Program-made: the position numbers and the translations under genes | Source of the DNA: Chloroflexota bacterium | GTDB taxonomy: Bacteria; Chloroflexota; JAHJIN01 | Assembly (NCBI GenBank): GCA_018823415.1 | Contig: JAHJIN010000358.1 | Location: 1-32,606 of the forward strand | DNA length: 32,606 bases | Reading direction: 5' to 3' | The notes under the pieces: model-generated | The model's input: only the letters and a program-made list of their open reading frames with translations | What the model was told of the DNA's origin: nothing | Database searches by the model: none | Part shown: in pieces, positions 16,701 to 23,430 of the stretch | How positions within the stretch are numbered: position 1 is the stretch's first letter | Layout: the number at the start of each line of letters is the position of its first letter

Positions 16701-17559
16701 AGCTGGAGACGCCGTTAGAGGTGGCGAACCACAGCGTGCTATCCGGCGCCATGGTCATGTCGCTGACGCGGTCGTCGGCTAGGCCATCGGCCTTGGCGTA
16801 GGTGGTCCACGCGCCGTCACCGGCCTCACCATCAAAGCGGGAAGCGCCTTTGTTGGTGGCGAACCAGGCCGCGCCCTCGGCGTCCACGACGATAGCATTG
16901 ATATAGTTGTCTGCCAGGCCATCCTCTTTCTTGTAGGTGGTCCATTCCTGACCATCAAACTTGGAGACCCCGCTGCCGTCGTGGCCCACCCACACCGTGC
17001 TGTCTGGGGCGATAGCCAGGGACTGGACGGAGTCGCTGGCCATGCCGTCCGCCCGCTTGTAGGTGATCCAGGTCTGGCCGTCGAACACGGAGAGCCCGCC
17101 GCCTTCGGTGCCGAGCCATACGGCCCCATCCGGACCTATGGCAGCACACTCGACGATGTTGCGCCCCAGGCCATCCTGTACGGTGTATTTGGTGTAAGTG
17201 CCATCAGCCTTCCAGTGGACGGCGCCACCGGGTCCTACGGCCCACAGGTTGCCCTCAGCGTCGGCTGCCAGGCCCTCCACGTGGTTCGCGTTGGTGTACG
17301 AGGTCCAGCCCGGTGCGCCGACGGTTGGGCCCACCGGGGCGAGCGTGGGGGCCGGCGTGTCGGTGGGCGCCGGGGGCTTGGTGGGTTGCGGTGGTGTGGT
17401 GGGTGCCGGCGCCTGGGTCGGTTTCGCTGCTTGTTGTTGGGTGGGCTGCGCCACGCTGGTGGGCTGGGCACCTCCCCCGCCACCCACACACGCCAGCGCC
17501 ATGAGCAGGACGAATATCGCTGCCATCACACAGATGATTCGAGCCAATTTGCGGTTCAT
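13777..17559 (-). CDS. Giant lipoprotein with 21 Reg_prop-type propeller repeats, PsbP-like and carboxypeptidase-regulatory-like domains
   Basis: The 1260-residue protein starts at ATG 17559 with GAGGAGGT 5 bases upstream. The lipobox is ALA-C24, followed by a Gly run and a Pro/Thr linker to about 85. Fourteen contiguous repeats of about 41 residues follow (DGLADNSVxxIAVAPDG, VWxGT, GVSxFDGQxWTTY), as in the Reg_prop repeats of hybrid two-component sensors. A second Pro/Thr/Lys linker leads to seven more repeats. The 14+7 count fits three seven-bladed propellers. A PsbP-like domain follows (TKFGFSIQHPADWSVRED to GTFQFLG). A final domain resembles carboxypeptidase regulatory-like beta-sandwiches (IRGRVLNSAGKAVSGVFVEL). 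It is surface-anchored and probably binds a ligand or partner. No kinase or membrane domain is fused, unlike the usual Reg_prop proteins. Confidence 0.9.
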   Translation of the reverse strand: MNRKLARIICVMAAIFVLLMALACVGGGGGAQPTSVAQPTQQQAAKPTQAPAPTTPPQPTKPPAPTDTPAPTLAPVGPTVGAPGWTSYTNANHVEGLAADAEGNLWAVGPGGAVHWKADGTYTKYTVQDGLGRNIVECAAIGPDGAVWLGTEGGGLSVFDGQTWITYKRADGMASDSVQSLAIAPDSTVWVGHDGSGVSKFDGQEWTTYKKEDGLADNYINAIVVDAEGAAWFATNKGASRFDGEAGDGAWTTYAKADGLADDRVSDMTMAPDSTLWFATSNGVSSFDGQEWTNYSSGDGLVSSLVYAIGVDSQGMVWCGTASRGVSRFDGQTWTTYRKDDGLVSDEIRAIAVSPAPPGSTQDAVWVGTRLNGISLFDGQQWTTYQTDDTVAGNQVWAAAVSADGIPWVGTDWGTSSFDGENWTTYTKDDGLAYNGVFVITPDPDGSVWFGGGNGLSHLAGGTWTVYHEADGLADDRVDSIAVAADGSVWCGTWATTPGVSRFDGQEWTIISEQDGLVKNSVNGIAAAPDGSVWFATGDGVSQFNGQTWTTYTDADGMASKGASCIAVAPDGVVWVGSSSGVSVFDGQTWTIYRKSDGLAGNWVTYIAIASDGAVWVGTSAEGVSVFDGQAWTTYTVQDGLADNSIKEIAAGPGGTVWFATAAGTTSYSPAGGAAPKPQPTKAPAPTKAPVPSPTKQVTQPSPVTGGTWTTFTEADGLAKNEVKAIAVGSDGTAWFGTNNAGLSRFDGSNWKTYAKKDGLAYDVVNALTVAPDGTLWAGTYGAGVSRFDGTKWTTYTPSDGLVNGSVNGVAVAPDGSVWFACYKGISRFAGNKWTSYTDGKLTDTNVTSVAVAPDGTAWAASWNGVWRFDGQKWVDYTQQVGLSDPYSLAVAVAPDGAVWFGSRGGAFRLDGQQSTKYTPGDGLGDYLVNAIAVAPDGALWFGTGKGVSRYDGQNWTTWISKDGLAADRVECLAVGADGTVWAGTKSGVSRFGASSTSAGPVASPVALGKTYSSTKFGFSIQHPADWSVREDADLVEISSDTEFGGINVMVFAGFTGDEKALTDQMVAEFKKETSDLVTSSESTRTIGGRAWRYLVMTVTTGGIATKSDVYARVQDGTGYILIGFAKTTNYEALAPTFSQMMGTFQFLGTVPAPTVAPTATTAPAGIYRATVAVKAGGGQPVIRGRVLNSAGKAVSGVFVELYNADKGWIATVGTGSDGRYEFTVSAGAYLLKLKNRSSAWSSLVTVKWAQEGTVDWREQ

Positions 17560-17602
17560 GTGTTACCTCCTCAGACTGGGAATTGGACCGGTAGACGCCA
17601 GT

Positions 17603-17878
17603 TTACAACAGGTGTGACTTGGCGCTGTTCGACCAGCCGGCGTCTGATTGCACGTCGGTCTTGAAGATGATCAGGTCGGCGTCGAATGCCGAGTTGACAA
17701 AGCACACGGTCTTGTCTGCTTCACCCTGGATGTTGGTGTAGCACCAGATGGGGCTTTCGGTGGCCGCCCATTCGTCTGCGGTTTCGTAGACGATGAGGTC
17801 GGCTTCGGAGCGGATGTCGGTGACAAAGGCCTTCAAATCCGCGGCGGATGCAATGTCGGTCACGAATAGCTTGGGCAT
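17603..17878 (-). CDS. Small DUF6150-like repeat protein
   Basis: The 91-residue protein starts at ATG 17878 with AAGGAGGT about 7 bases upstream. It consists of short degenerate repeats of the type VTDIRSEADLIVYET: VTDIASAADLKAF, VTDIRSEADLIVY, TNIQGEADKTVCF, VNSAFDADLIIF, TDVQSDAGW. This matches my memory of the DUF6150 family of small proteins with repeated (D/N)xxSEADL units. Their function is unknown, and no signal peptide is visible. A good minus-strand promoter lies at 18020-18048. The stop is 43 bases before the giant lipoprotein start, so the two are probably co-transcribed. Confidence 0.75.
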   Translation of the reverse strand: MPKLFVTDIASAADLKAFVTDIRSEADLIVYETADEWAATESPIWCYTNIQGEADKTVCFVNSAFDADLIIFKTDVQSDAGWSNSAKSHLL

Positions 17879-18014
17879 TGGGGAACCTCCTTTTCTTCAA
17901 ATTGGTGGATGGAACTTGTCGGTGTGAAAGGTAAACATGATCTGTTTCCGAATGGTTTGTCATGTGCCCCACTCTTCACGGCTATCGACATGCAGATGTG
18001 AGCACGTGCGATTG

Positions 18015-18048
18015 CTGCTATTATAGCAGACCTGGGACACGCATTCAA
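18015..18048 (-). promoter_or_regulatory. Minus-strand promoter of the secreted-repeat operon with a palindrome over its -10
   Basis: On the minus strand TTGAAT (18048-18043) and TATAAT (18025-18020) are spaced by 17 bases. A perfect inverted repeat, CTGCTA-TTA-TAGCAG, at 18015-18029 covers the -10 box and could be an operator. The leader to ATG 17878 is about 130 bases. Confidence 0.65.
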
Positions 18049-18082
18049 GGTGAAGCGGGTCGGTGCCGGGCAAGAAAGGCAG

Positions 18083-18111
18083 TGGCGCAAAGCGCCAAAT
18101 TGAGGTACAAT
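18083..18111 (+). promoter_or_regulatory. Possible promoter/operator for the LiaF-like gene
   Basis: A perfect inverted repeat, TGGCGC-AAA-GCGCCA, lies at 18083-18097, just upstream of TACAAT (18106-18111). The left arm sits where a -35 box would be at 17-base spacing, so a bound regulator could control this promoter. The -35 itself matches the consensus poorly. Confidence 0.4.
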
Positions 18112-18163
18112 ATAGGGCAGAAGAGCCAGATCCATGTTCTCACATTTGCGGGAGGTGTATGCC

Positions 18164-19123
18164 ATGAGTTGGGATGATCCAGCGGATAAACGCCGATCAC
18201 GCCGGCCTCGCTCGGTGAACCTGGCCGGCCCGTTGATCCTCATTACCCTGGGCCTGCTGTTTTTGGGGGCCAACCTGGGCGTATTGGGCGCCAGCCCCTG
18301 GCAACTGCTCTGGCAGTGGTGGCCCCTGATCCTGGTGGTTATCGGGATCGAGGTTCTGCTGGGACTGCTGGGACGGTGGAGCCGGGTTTTGTCGGCTGTC
18401 CTGGGTCTGGTGGTGGCAGTGGGGGTGGTGGCTCTGACCGCGTATCTGCTCATGATGGGACCGCAGATGATGGCCGGCGAACCGGCGTACACCAGCCGGT
18501 TCACGCAAGAACGGGGTGACGTGGGCCGGGCCGAGATCATGCTGGACCTGAGCCTGGGCACGTTCCGGGTTTCGGCACTGCCGCCCGATTCGGGGAATCT
18601 GACAGAAGGCGAGTTCGCCGGGTCTGCGGGGCAGGATTCGGACAACCCTCCCGTGCAGCGTGCGTACCAGGAAACCGGTGGCGTGGCCGTTCTCACCCTG
18701 AAAAGCGGTGGCCCGCAGTTTCGCATGGGTCAGAGCGACTGGCCGGCCTGGCACCTGCGCCTGTCGCCGGACCTGCCGCTGACGCTCAAGGTAGATGCCG
18801 TGATGGGCACCTATGACCTGGACTTGCGCGATTTGCAGGTGACCAGCCTGGATGTCGATGGCGTCATGGCGAGCCAGACGATCTATGTGCCGGCCCAGGG
18901 ACGCGTGCTGGTGCGCGTGGAAGGCGTGATGGAAAGCGTGGAGCTGGTGGTGCCGCCCGGCACCGCGGCGCGCATTCATACCCGGGGCCTGACCGCCACG
19001 CAAATCGACGAGCAGCGTTTTCCCCGGCGCGGCGACGTGAACGAGAGCGCCGGGTTTGATACGGCAGCCAATCGCGTGGAAATCACGATTGAATCCGTGA
19101 TGAGCTCTGTGCGGGTGCGCTAG
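18164..19123 (+). CDS. LiaI/LiaF-like membrane protein (DUF5668 plus beta-helical C-terminal domain)
   Basis: The 319-residue protein has a basic N-terminus (KRRSRRPRS) and three hydrophobic segments at about 20-45, 50-68 and 74-95, matching the LiaI-LiaF-like transmembrane region. A soluble domain follows (AEIMLDLSLGTFRVSALP, then repeated strands such as LKVDAVMGTYDLDLRDLQ and VRVEGVMESVELVVPPG). These resemble the LiaF C-terminal domain, which in Firmicutes modulates a cell-envelope stress two-component system. No LiaR/S-type pair is nearby, so the role here is inferred as envelope-related at most. ATG 18164 is chosen over an in-frame ATG at 18134 because GGGAGGT lies 7 bases upstream and the latter begins in leader sequence. 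Confidence 0.8.
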   Translation: MSWDDPADKRRSRRPRSVNLAGPLILITLGLLFLGANLGVLGASPWQLLWQWWPLILVVIGIEVLLGLLGRWSRVLSAVLGLVVAVGVVALTAYLLMMGPQMMAGEPAYTSRFTQERGDVGRAEIMLDLSLGTFRVSALPPDSGNLTEGEFAGSAGQDSDNPPVQRAYQETGGVAVLTLKSGGPQFRMGQSDWPAWHLRLSPDLPLTLKVDAVMGTYDLDLRDLQVTSLDVDGVMASQTIYVPAQGRVLVRVEGVMESVELVVPPGTAARIHTRGLTATQIDEQRFPRRGDVNESAGFDTAANRVEITIESVMSSVRVR

Positions 19124-19154
19124 ATCGGTACGCGCCGGCCCCTGATCGGGACCG

Positions 19155-19211
19155 GGCAGACAGACTAGTTGTCTGTGTGCGCGTATCAGCCCGCCGGCGA
19201 ACCGGCGGGCT
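19155..19211 (+). terminator. Two hairpins between the LiaF-like and corA genes
   Basis: The first has CAGACA pairing with TGTCTG within about 19155-19178. The second is perfect: AGCCCGCCGG (19188-19197), loop CGAA, CCGGCGGGCT (19202-19211). No T-run follows, so this may be a factor-assisted terminator or a transcript 3'-end structure. Confidence 0.5.
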
Positions 19212-19257
19212 ATGTGTTGCTCGGGCATCTCATCCCACCACAACAAGGGGGCCAACG

Positions 19258-20172
19258 ATGAGCATCCAGACTATTTCCCACGGCAAACTGACCTGGGTCA
19301 GCATCGAACGTCCCATTCCTCAGGACGTGGACTATCTCAAAGAGCACTATGACTTTCACCCGTTGGACTATGAAGACGTCCTCAGCAAGATCCAGCGCCC
19401 CAAGATCGACGAGTACGAGGACTATTTGTTCATCGTCATGCACTTTCCGGTCTATGACAAGGCCCGGAGTATCACCACGCCCAGCGAGGTGGACATCTTT
19501 ATCGGGGCCAGCTATCTGGTCACCATCCACGACGGCCGGCTCAAACCTCTGCTCGGCCTCTTTGGCGCCTGCGAGTCTGACGAGGTGCAGCGCGAGCGGT
19601 ATATGGGCCGCAGCGCCGGCCATCTGCTGTACCAGGTATTGGACAAGCTGGTGGACTATTGCTTTCCCATTCTGGACCGGGTCGTAGACAACATCGAAGA
19701 GATCGAAGACCAGGCCTTTGGCGAGGACGTGCGCGCCATGGTCCGCGATATTTCGGTCGTGCGGCGAGACCTCATTGCTCTGCGGCGGATCGTCAAACCT
19801 CAAATCCTCGTCATTGCCAACCTGGAGCACAAGGACCGCGATTTCCTCCACGAAGACCTGGACGTGTATTTTGGCGACGTGGCTGACGCCGTCAATCGCA
19901 TCTCGGACGTTCTGGAAGACTATAAAGAGGTGGTGGAGGGCCTCAGCGACACCATTGCCACCCTCACCTCCTATCGCATCAACGAGGTCATGCGTGTCCT
20001 CACCACCATCTCGGTGATCTTACTGCCCCTGTCTCTGCTCTCGGGCATCTATGGCATGAACATAGACCTGCCACTGGACGAATATCCCTGGGCCTGGGTC
20101 ATCATCTTTGGCGTGATGGTGTTCATCGTGGTGGGGATGCTGACTTATTTCCGGCGCAAGAGTTGGTTGTGA
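19258..20172 (+). CDS. corA: CorA-family Mg2+/Co2+ transporter
   Basis: The 304-residue CorA-type divalent-cation channel should be pentameric in the inner membrane. The N-terminal two-thirds is the cytoplasmic funnel domain (IQRPKIDEYEDYLFIVMHFP at 45-64) followed by the long stalk helix. The C-terminus has two transmembrane helices, about 248-264 and 278-297. The signature YGMN (GMN at 266-268) ends the first, and a basic tail RRKSWL follows the second. The length is slightly shorter than E. coli CorA but normal for the family. ATG 19258 has AAGGGGG 7 bases upstream; an in-frame ATG at 19177 would add unrelated residues. A deacetylase gene follows after 11 bases. Mg2+ is the usual substrate, but Co2+, Ni2+ or Zn2+ cannot be excluded from sequence. 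Confidence 0.95.
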   Translation: MSIQTISHGKLTWVSIERPIPQDVDYLKEHYDFHPLDYEDVLSKIQRPKIDEYEDYLFIVMHFPVYDKARSITTPSEVDIFIGASYLVTIHDGRLKPLLGLFGACESDEVQRERYMGRSAGHLLYQVLDKLVDYCFPILDRVVDNIEEIEDQAFGEDVRAMVRDISVVRRDLIALRRIVKPQILVIANLEHKDRDFLHEDLDVYFGDVADAVNRISDVLEDYKEVVEGLSDTIATLTSYRINEVMRVLTTISVILLPLSLLSGIYGMNIDLPLDEYPWAWVIIFGVMVFIVVGMLTYFRRKSWL

Positions 20173-20183
20173 AGGGAGCACCC

Positions 20184-20978
20184 ATGAACATCCTGGTTCT
20201 CACGGCTCACCCGGACGACGCGGAATTCTTTGTGGGCGGCACGCTGGCCCGCGCTGCTGTCCAGGGTCACGCGGTTCACATTCTCATCGCCACGAACGGC
20301 GAGCGGGGTAGCCTGGAATACACTGCCGCCGAATTGCGCGAGATCCGGCGCCGCGAGGCGCAAGAGGCCGGGCGCATCCTGGGCGCTGCGTCGGTGGCGT
20401 TTCTGGGCCACAGCGATGGCTTTTTGCGCGACGTGCCGCCCAGCCACCTGCGCGAGCAGTTGATCAGCGCCATCCGCCGGCTTCAGGCCGACGTGGTTAT
20501 CACCTTTGATCCGGCCGATGTGACCGAGGACCATCCCGATCACCGGGCCGTGGCTGTGGTCGCCACCGAAGCTGCCGGCATGGCCGGCCTGCCGCTCTAT
20601 CACCCCGAGCACGGGGCGGTGCAGGTGGTCCGCGAGGTGTACTATTTCGCCAAGACCCCGCGCGACACCGACAAGGTGGTGGACATAAGCGCGCACCGGG
20701 ACCGCAAAATCGCCGCGCTGCATGCCCACGCCAGCCAGATGCGGTTCCTGGTGGGCGAGTTGCAGCGATTGGCCGCGCTACTGGGCGCGCCGGCCGACCT
20801 GCTGGGCATGATGGCCCCGGATCGCGCACCCGAGGCCGTGGCCCTGGCCATTGGGATGCAAGCCGCCGCCGATGGCGAGCCGCATGGCCTGGCGGCCGCC
20901 GAGTTGCTGCGCCGCCGCCCCAGCTCCCTGGAACCTGTCCTGGCCTTTACCGACTGGCGGCCGGCCGAGGCGATATAA
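20184..20978 (+). CDS. PIG-L / LmbE-family zinc-dependent N-deacetylase
   Basis: The 264-residue protein begins with the family hallmark ILVLTAHPDDAEF, in which H9, D11 and D12 give metal and catalytic residues. The second metal motif is DHPDHR (H117, D119, H120). These enzymes remove acetyl groups from N-acetylglucosamine-type sugars in the cytoplasm, for example in bacillithiol or mycothiol synthesis or sugar modification. The substrate cannot be assigned here, and no glycosyltransferase neighbour helps. ATG 20184 has GAAGGGAG 5 bases upstream. The 11-base gap after corA suggests one transcript. Confidence 0.92.
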   Translation: MNILVLTAHPDDAEFFVGGTLARAAVQGHAVHILIATNGERGSLEYTAAELREIRRREAQEAGRILGAASVAFLGHSDGFLRDVPPSHLREQLISAIRRLQADVVITFDPADVTEDHPDHRAVAVVATEAAGMAGLPLYHPEHGAVQVVREVYYFAKTPRDTDKVVDISAHRDRKIAALHAHASQMRFLVGELQRLAALLGAPADLLGMMAPDRAPEAVALAIGMQAAADGEPHGLAAAELLRRRPSSLEPVLAFTDWRPAEAI

Positions 20979-21012
20979 AAGACCCGTTCCCTGGTCGGAA
21001 ACGGGTCTAGCA
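20976..21012 (-). terminator. Intrinsic terminator of the fmdB-like gene (minus strand)
   Basis: AGACCCGTT (20980-20988) pairs with AACGGGTCT (21000-21008), extended by CC/GG with a one-base bulge. On the minus strand the hairpin runs into TTTTATAT. On the plus strand no T-run follows, so it mainly ends the gene at 21035-21466 and may weakly stop the convergent deacetylase transcript. Confidence 0.75.
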
Positions 21013-21034
21013 ACTCGTGTGGCGCAGCGTGACG

Positions 21035-21466
21035 CTAGGCAAAGTTGTACGGGTCATACCCGCCGCCCATGCCCATGCCATCCATGCCGCCCGGTCCCAT
21101 CTCGTCGCCCAGGCCCAGCTCTTCCATGCGCTGCTCGATGCTCTCCATATCTTCGCCGGCCTCCATGCGACCAATGATCTCGTCGAATTCTGGCCCCATG
21201 TCCTCGCCCATCCCGTCGCTCATCTTGCGCATCCACCGGGCGATGGAGCGCGGATCGTTTTCGTCTACGCCGTCCAGCATGCCCGGGTCTGACAGGTCGT
21301 CGATGCGGGTTTCTTCCGAGCGGACCACCGACACGCGCGAGATGAGCCGGCTCGTGTGGTGGCCGCCGCAGCGCTTGCACGCTGGGCCTTCAGGCGGCTC
21401 GAACCCGTACACCAGCAGGCTAAACCGGGTCCGGCAATCGCTACATCGATATTCATAGATCGGCAT
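21035..21466 (-). CDS. FmdB-family zinc-ribbon protein
   Basis: The 143-residue protein has the FmdB_N zinc ribbon MPIYEYRCSDC at its start, with the second CxxC pair in ACKRCGG. Such proteins were linked to regulation of formamidase genes, but most have no known role. Residues 60-115 are acidic (ENDPRSIARWMRKMSDGMGED). The C-terminal tail is Gly/Met-rich (GPGGMDGMGMGGGYDPYNFA). ATG 21466 has AAGGAG 8 bases upstream and matches the family start exactly; the in-frame ATG at 21556 lies in the divergent folK gene. It is divergent from folK with a 36-base gap and has its own terminator. Confidence 0.9.
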   Translation of the reverse strand: MPIYEYRCSDCRTRFSLLVYGFEPPEGPACKRCGGHHTSRLISRVSVVRSEETRIDDLSDPGMLDGVDENDPRSIARWMRKMSDGMGEDMGPEFDEIIGRMEAGEDMESIEQRMEELGLGDEMGPGGMDGMGMGGGYDPYNFA

Positions 21467-21502
21467 CTTGTTTGCTCCTTGTTTCCTTCCCTGGAGGTTC
21501 CC

Positions 21503-21988
21503 TTGTCTATTGTGTATCTGGGCCTGGGCAGCAACCTGGGCGACCGTGAGGCACATCTACGCGAGGTGCTTAGCCGCCTGCAAGAGGCCGGCGTGCGCGG
21601 CGCGGCCCTGTCACCCTTGTACGAAACGGACCCGGTGGGTTATCTGAACCAGCCCGATTTCCTCAACGCCGTCTGCCGTGCCGAGACGGACCTATTCCCC
21701 CACGAACTGCTGCGCGCCCTCAAGGCCATCGAGGCGGCGATGGGCCGCGTGCCATCGTTCCGCAATGCCCCGCGCCCCATCGACATTGACATCCTGCTGT
21801 TTGATGACCTTGTCTTGGACACGTCAGACCTGGTCATCCCGCACCCACGTCTGGCGGAACGGGCCTTTGTGCTGGTGCCGCTGGCCGACCTGGCGCCGGG
21901 GCTGTGTCACCCGGCGCTGGGCTGCACCGTGGCCGAACTGCTGGCCGGCGTGGACCGCTTGGGCGTGCGCCCCTACGCGGCCACCTGA
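21503..21988 (+). CDS. folK: 2-amino-4-hydroxy-6-hydroxymethyldihydropteridine diphosphokinase
   Basis: The 161-residue HPPK of folate synthesis transfers pyrophosphate from ATP to hydroxymethyldihydropterin in the cytoplasm. The N-terminus is the typical VYLGLGSNLGDR. The signature RPIDIDILLFDD at 91-102 contains the Mg-binding aspartates D94 and D96. The ALSPLYETDPVGYLNQPDFLNAV segment is also conserved. The start is taken as TTG 21503 because GGAGG sits 5 bases upstream and the protein then begins where the family does; a start at an ATG further upstream would run antisense through the fmdB-like gene. The length is close to E. coli FolK. No other folate gene is in the window. The gene ends 4 bases before the convergent DUF3048 gene. 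Confidence 0.93.
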   Translation: MSIVYLGLGSNLGDREAHLREVLSRLQEAGVRGAALSPLYETDPVGYLNQPDFLNAVCRAETDLFPHELLRALKAIEAAMGRVPSFRNAPRPIDIDILLFDDLVLDTSDLVIPHPRLAERAFVLVPLADLAPGLCHPALGCTVAELLAGVDRLGVRPYAAT

Positions 21989-21992
21989 CCAA

Positions 21993-23114
21993 TTATTCGT
22001 ATGTCACCTCGGCGTCCGATAGCACGCACGAGATCCACGTGTGGCCGGGGGCCAGCTTGATCTCGTTGCCGGCCTGGTCCACAAAGCGCGTTTGCTCGGT
22101 CTTGGCGGGGCGCTGCCACGTGCCCACGATGACTACCCCGTCCCGGAACACCAGCGTCGGCCCCTCGCCCATCATCTCGTACACATAGAGGTTGGTGCCG
22201 CCGAGGGCATCGTTCACGAAAATGGACTCTTCACCCTTGACGAACTGGATGATGAGGTTGCGCATCTCGATGGCCTGGCCGGTCTCTTCGGCGATGAAAT
22301 CGGCCCCGTTGAACACGCGCTTGTAGAGCTTGGTGGCGGGATCGTAGGTATAGTCCACGATGGCCGAGGTGGAAAAGGGAATATTGATATGGGTGGCCGG
22401 CGCGCCCGAGGGCGCGGCCTCGTCAAAGAGAAAGCCTTGCTGCGGGGCCGGCCGCTCTTCGTTCAGCGATCGCAGCAGATCGCGCAGCTTGAGCATGTTG
22501 GTAAACATGGTGTGCTCATAGGCCACGTCTGCGCCCCGGTTCACCCGGAACAGGTATGGACTCCCATACTTGGCGTCGCTGAGCTGGATCACATTGTCGT
22601 CGCGCATCATCTTTTTGACCGGCTCGGACGCGCCCGAAAAGCACAGCGCCGAGTCGTGCTGGGGAATCAGCTCCAGGTCCATGGGCCGGGCGCTGCGCAC
22701 CGGCCCCAGCTTTTCTGGCTCCTGGGTGATGAACAGGGCCGCAAAGCGGGTGAACCCATATTCGATGCGGTACTCATAGATCAGGTCGGCTTGCGTCAGC
22801 CCCACCTGGGGCCGCGCCTGCTTGTGGTTCTCGATCTTGACCAGGATGGGCCGGCGTTGGAGCGCGGCCGGGTCGTCCATCTTGAGGCCGGTAAACGGGT
22901 TGATATCAGCCGGACGGCTGGGTGTGGGCGTGAGCGTGGGCGGTGGCAAGGTGGCGGTGGCGGCCGGGGTAGCCGTGACAGCCGGCGTGGCGGTGAACGT
23001 GGGCAGCGGCGTCCGCGTGTTAAAGGGCGTGGGCGAAGGCGCCGATTCGCCGCCGCTGCACCCCAGCGGCAGCAGGGCCAGCCCTGCCAGCAAGCAGGCA
23101 ATGATTTTTTTCAT
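21993..23114 (-). CDS. DUF3048 (YerB-like) lipoprotein
   Basis: The 373-residue protein has a lipoprotein signal with lipobox LPLG-C19 and a Thr/Pro-rich linker to about 70. The body begins NPFTGLKMDDPAALQRRPILVKIENHKQARPQVGL, a characteristic start of DUF3048/YerB proteins. Further conserved stretches include LIYEYRIEYGFTRFAALF and GPVRSARPMDLEL. These are extracytoplasmic proteins of unknown function found in many bacteria. ATG 23114 has GAGGTG 6 bases upstream. Its own promoter lies at 23152-23180. The gene is convergent with folK. Confidence 0.9.
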   Translation of the reverse strand: MKKIIACLLAGLALLPLGCSGGESAPSPTPFNTRTPLPTFTATPAVTATPAATATLPPPTLTPTPSRPADINPFTGLKMDDPAALQRRPILVKIENHKQARPQVGLTQADLIYEYRIEYGFTRFAALFITQEPEKLGPVRSARPMDLELIPQHDSALCFSGASEPVKKMMRDDNVIQLSDAKYGSPYLFRVNRGADVAYEHTMFTNMLKLRDLLRSLNEERPAPQQGFLFDEAAPSGAPATHINIPFSTSAIVDYTYDPATKLYKRVFNGADFIAEETGQAIEMRNLIIQFVKGEESIFVNDALGGTNLYVYEMMGEGPTLVFRDGVVIVGTWQRPAKTEQTRFVDQAGNEIKLAPGHTWISCVLSDAEVTYE

Positions 23115-23151
23115 AGATACACCTCAACGTGCGGTCTGACGAGCGCGTGTT

Positions 23152-23180
23152 ATTATAGCAAACCCGGGCGGTGCTGTCCA
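23152..23180 (-). promoter_or_regulatory. Promoter of the DUF3048 lipoprotein gene
   Basis: On the minus strand TGGACA (23180-23175) and TATAAT (23157-23152) are spaced by 17 bases. The predicted start lies about 30 bases before ATG 23114. Confidence 0.7.
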
Positions 23181-23203
23181 CCGGCCGGCCTATTGACAGG
23201 TCG

Positions 23204-23212
23204 TGTTATACT
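23204..23212 (+). promoter_or_regulatory. Extended -10 promoter upstream of the secreted protein at 23431
   Basis: TGT-TATACT at 23204-23212 matches the extended -10 pattern TGnTATAAT. A TTGACA at 23193-23198 is too close (8 bases) to act as its -35. The same unusual pair recurs at 24567-24586. The predicted transcript would start near 23219. Confidence 0.5.
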
Positions 23213-23430
23213 ACGGCTATGTAGATTGCAGTTGTTCGACCAATGAAAGGGGGTGATTCCCCGCACAACTCATCACCCAGTCGCGTTCAGAGAGGTTCAG
23301 CGTGCCACCCGTGCAGACCACACGGACAGGCTTATGGGTGTTATGGCGGGCATTCCTGGTGTATGACTGATTGCTAAGCTCGACATCGTTGTATCCTGCA
23401 TAGACTGCCCAGAAGGAGGAAAAAATCGCC
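23213..23430 (+). promoter_or_regulatory. Long structured leader candidate
   Basis: About 212 bases separate the predicted start from ATG 23431. Hairpins include GGGTGAT (23251-23257) with ATCACCC (23272-23278), and CCGTG (23309-23313) with CACGG (23321-23325). No known riboswitch was recognised. The opposite strand is open and its end (CTGGTLNLSERDWVMSCAG) looks somewhat protein-like, so a decayed gene is an alternative explanation. Confidence 0.3.

Noticed and set aside
23193..23198. TTGACA as a standard -35 box for the gene at 23431
   Set aside because: No acceptable -10 lies 16-18 bases downstream; the TATACT is only 8 bases away and is better read as an extended -10 promoter.
22041..23246. 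A 401-codon plus-strand open frame opposite the DUF3048 gene
   Set aside because: The minus strand has a lipoprotein signal, family motifs, promoter and ribosome-binding site. The plus frame is a compositional shadow.
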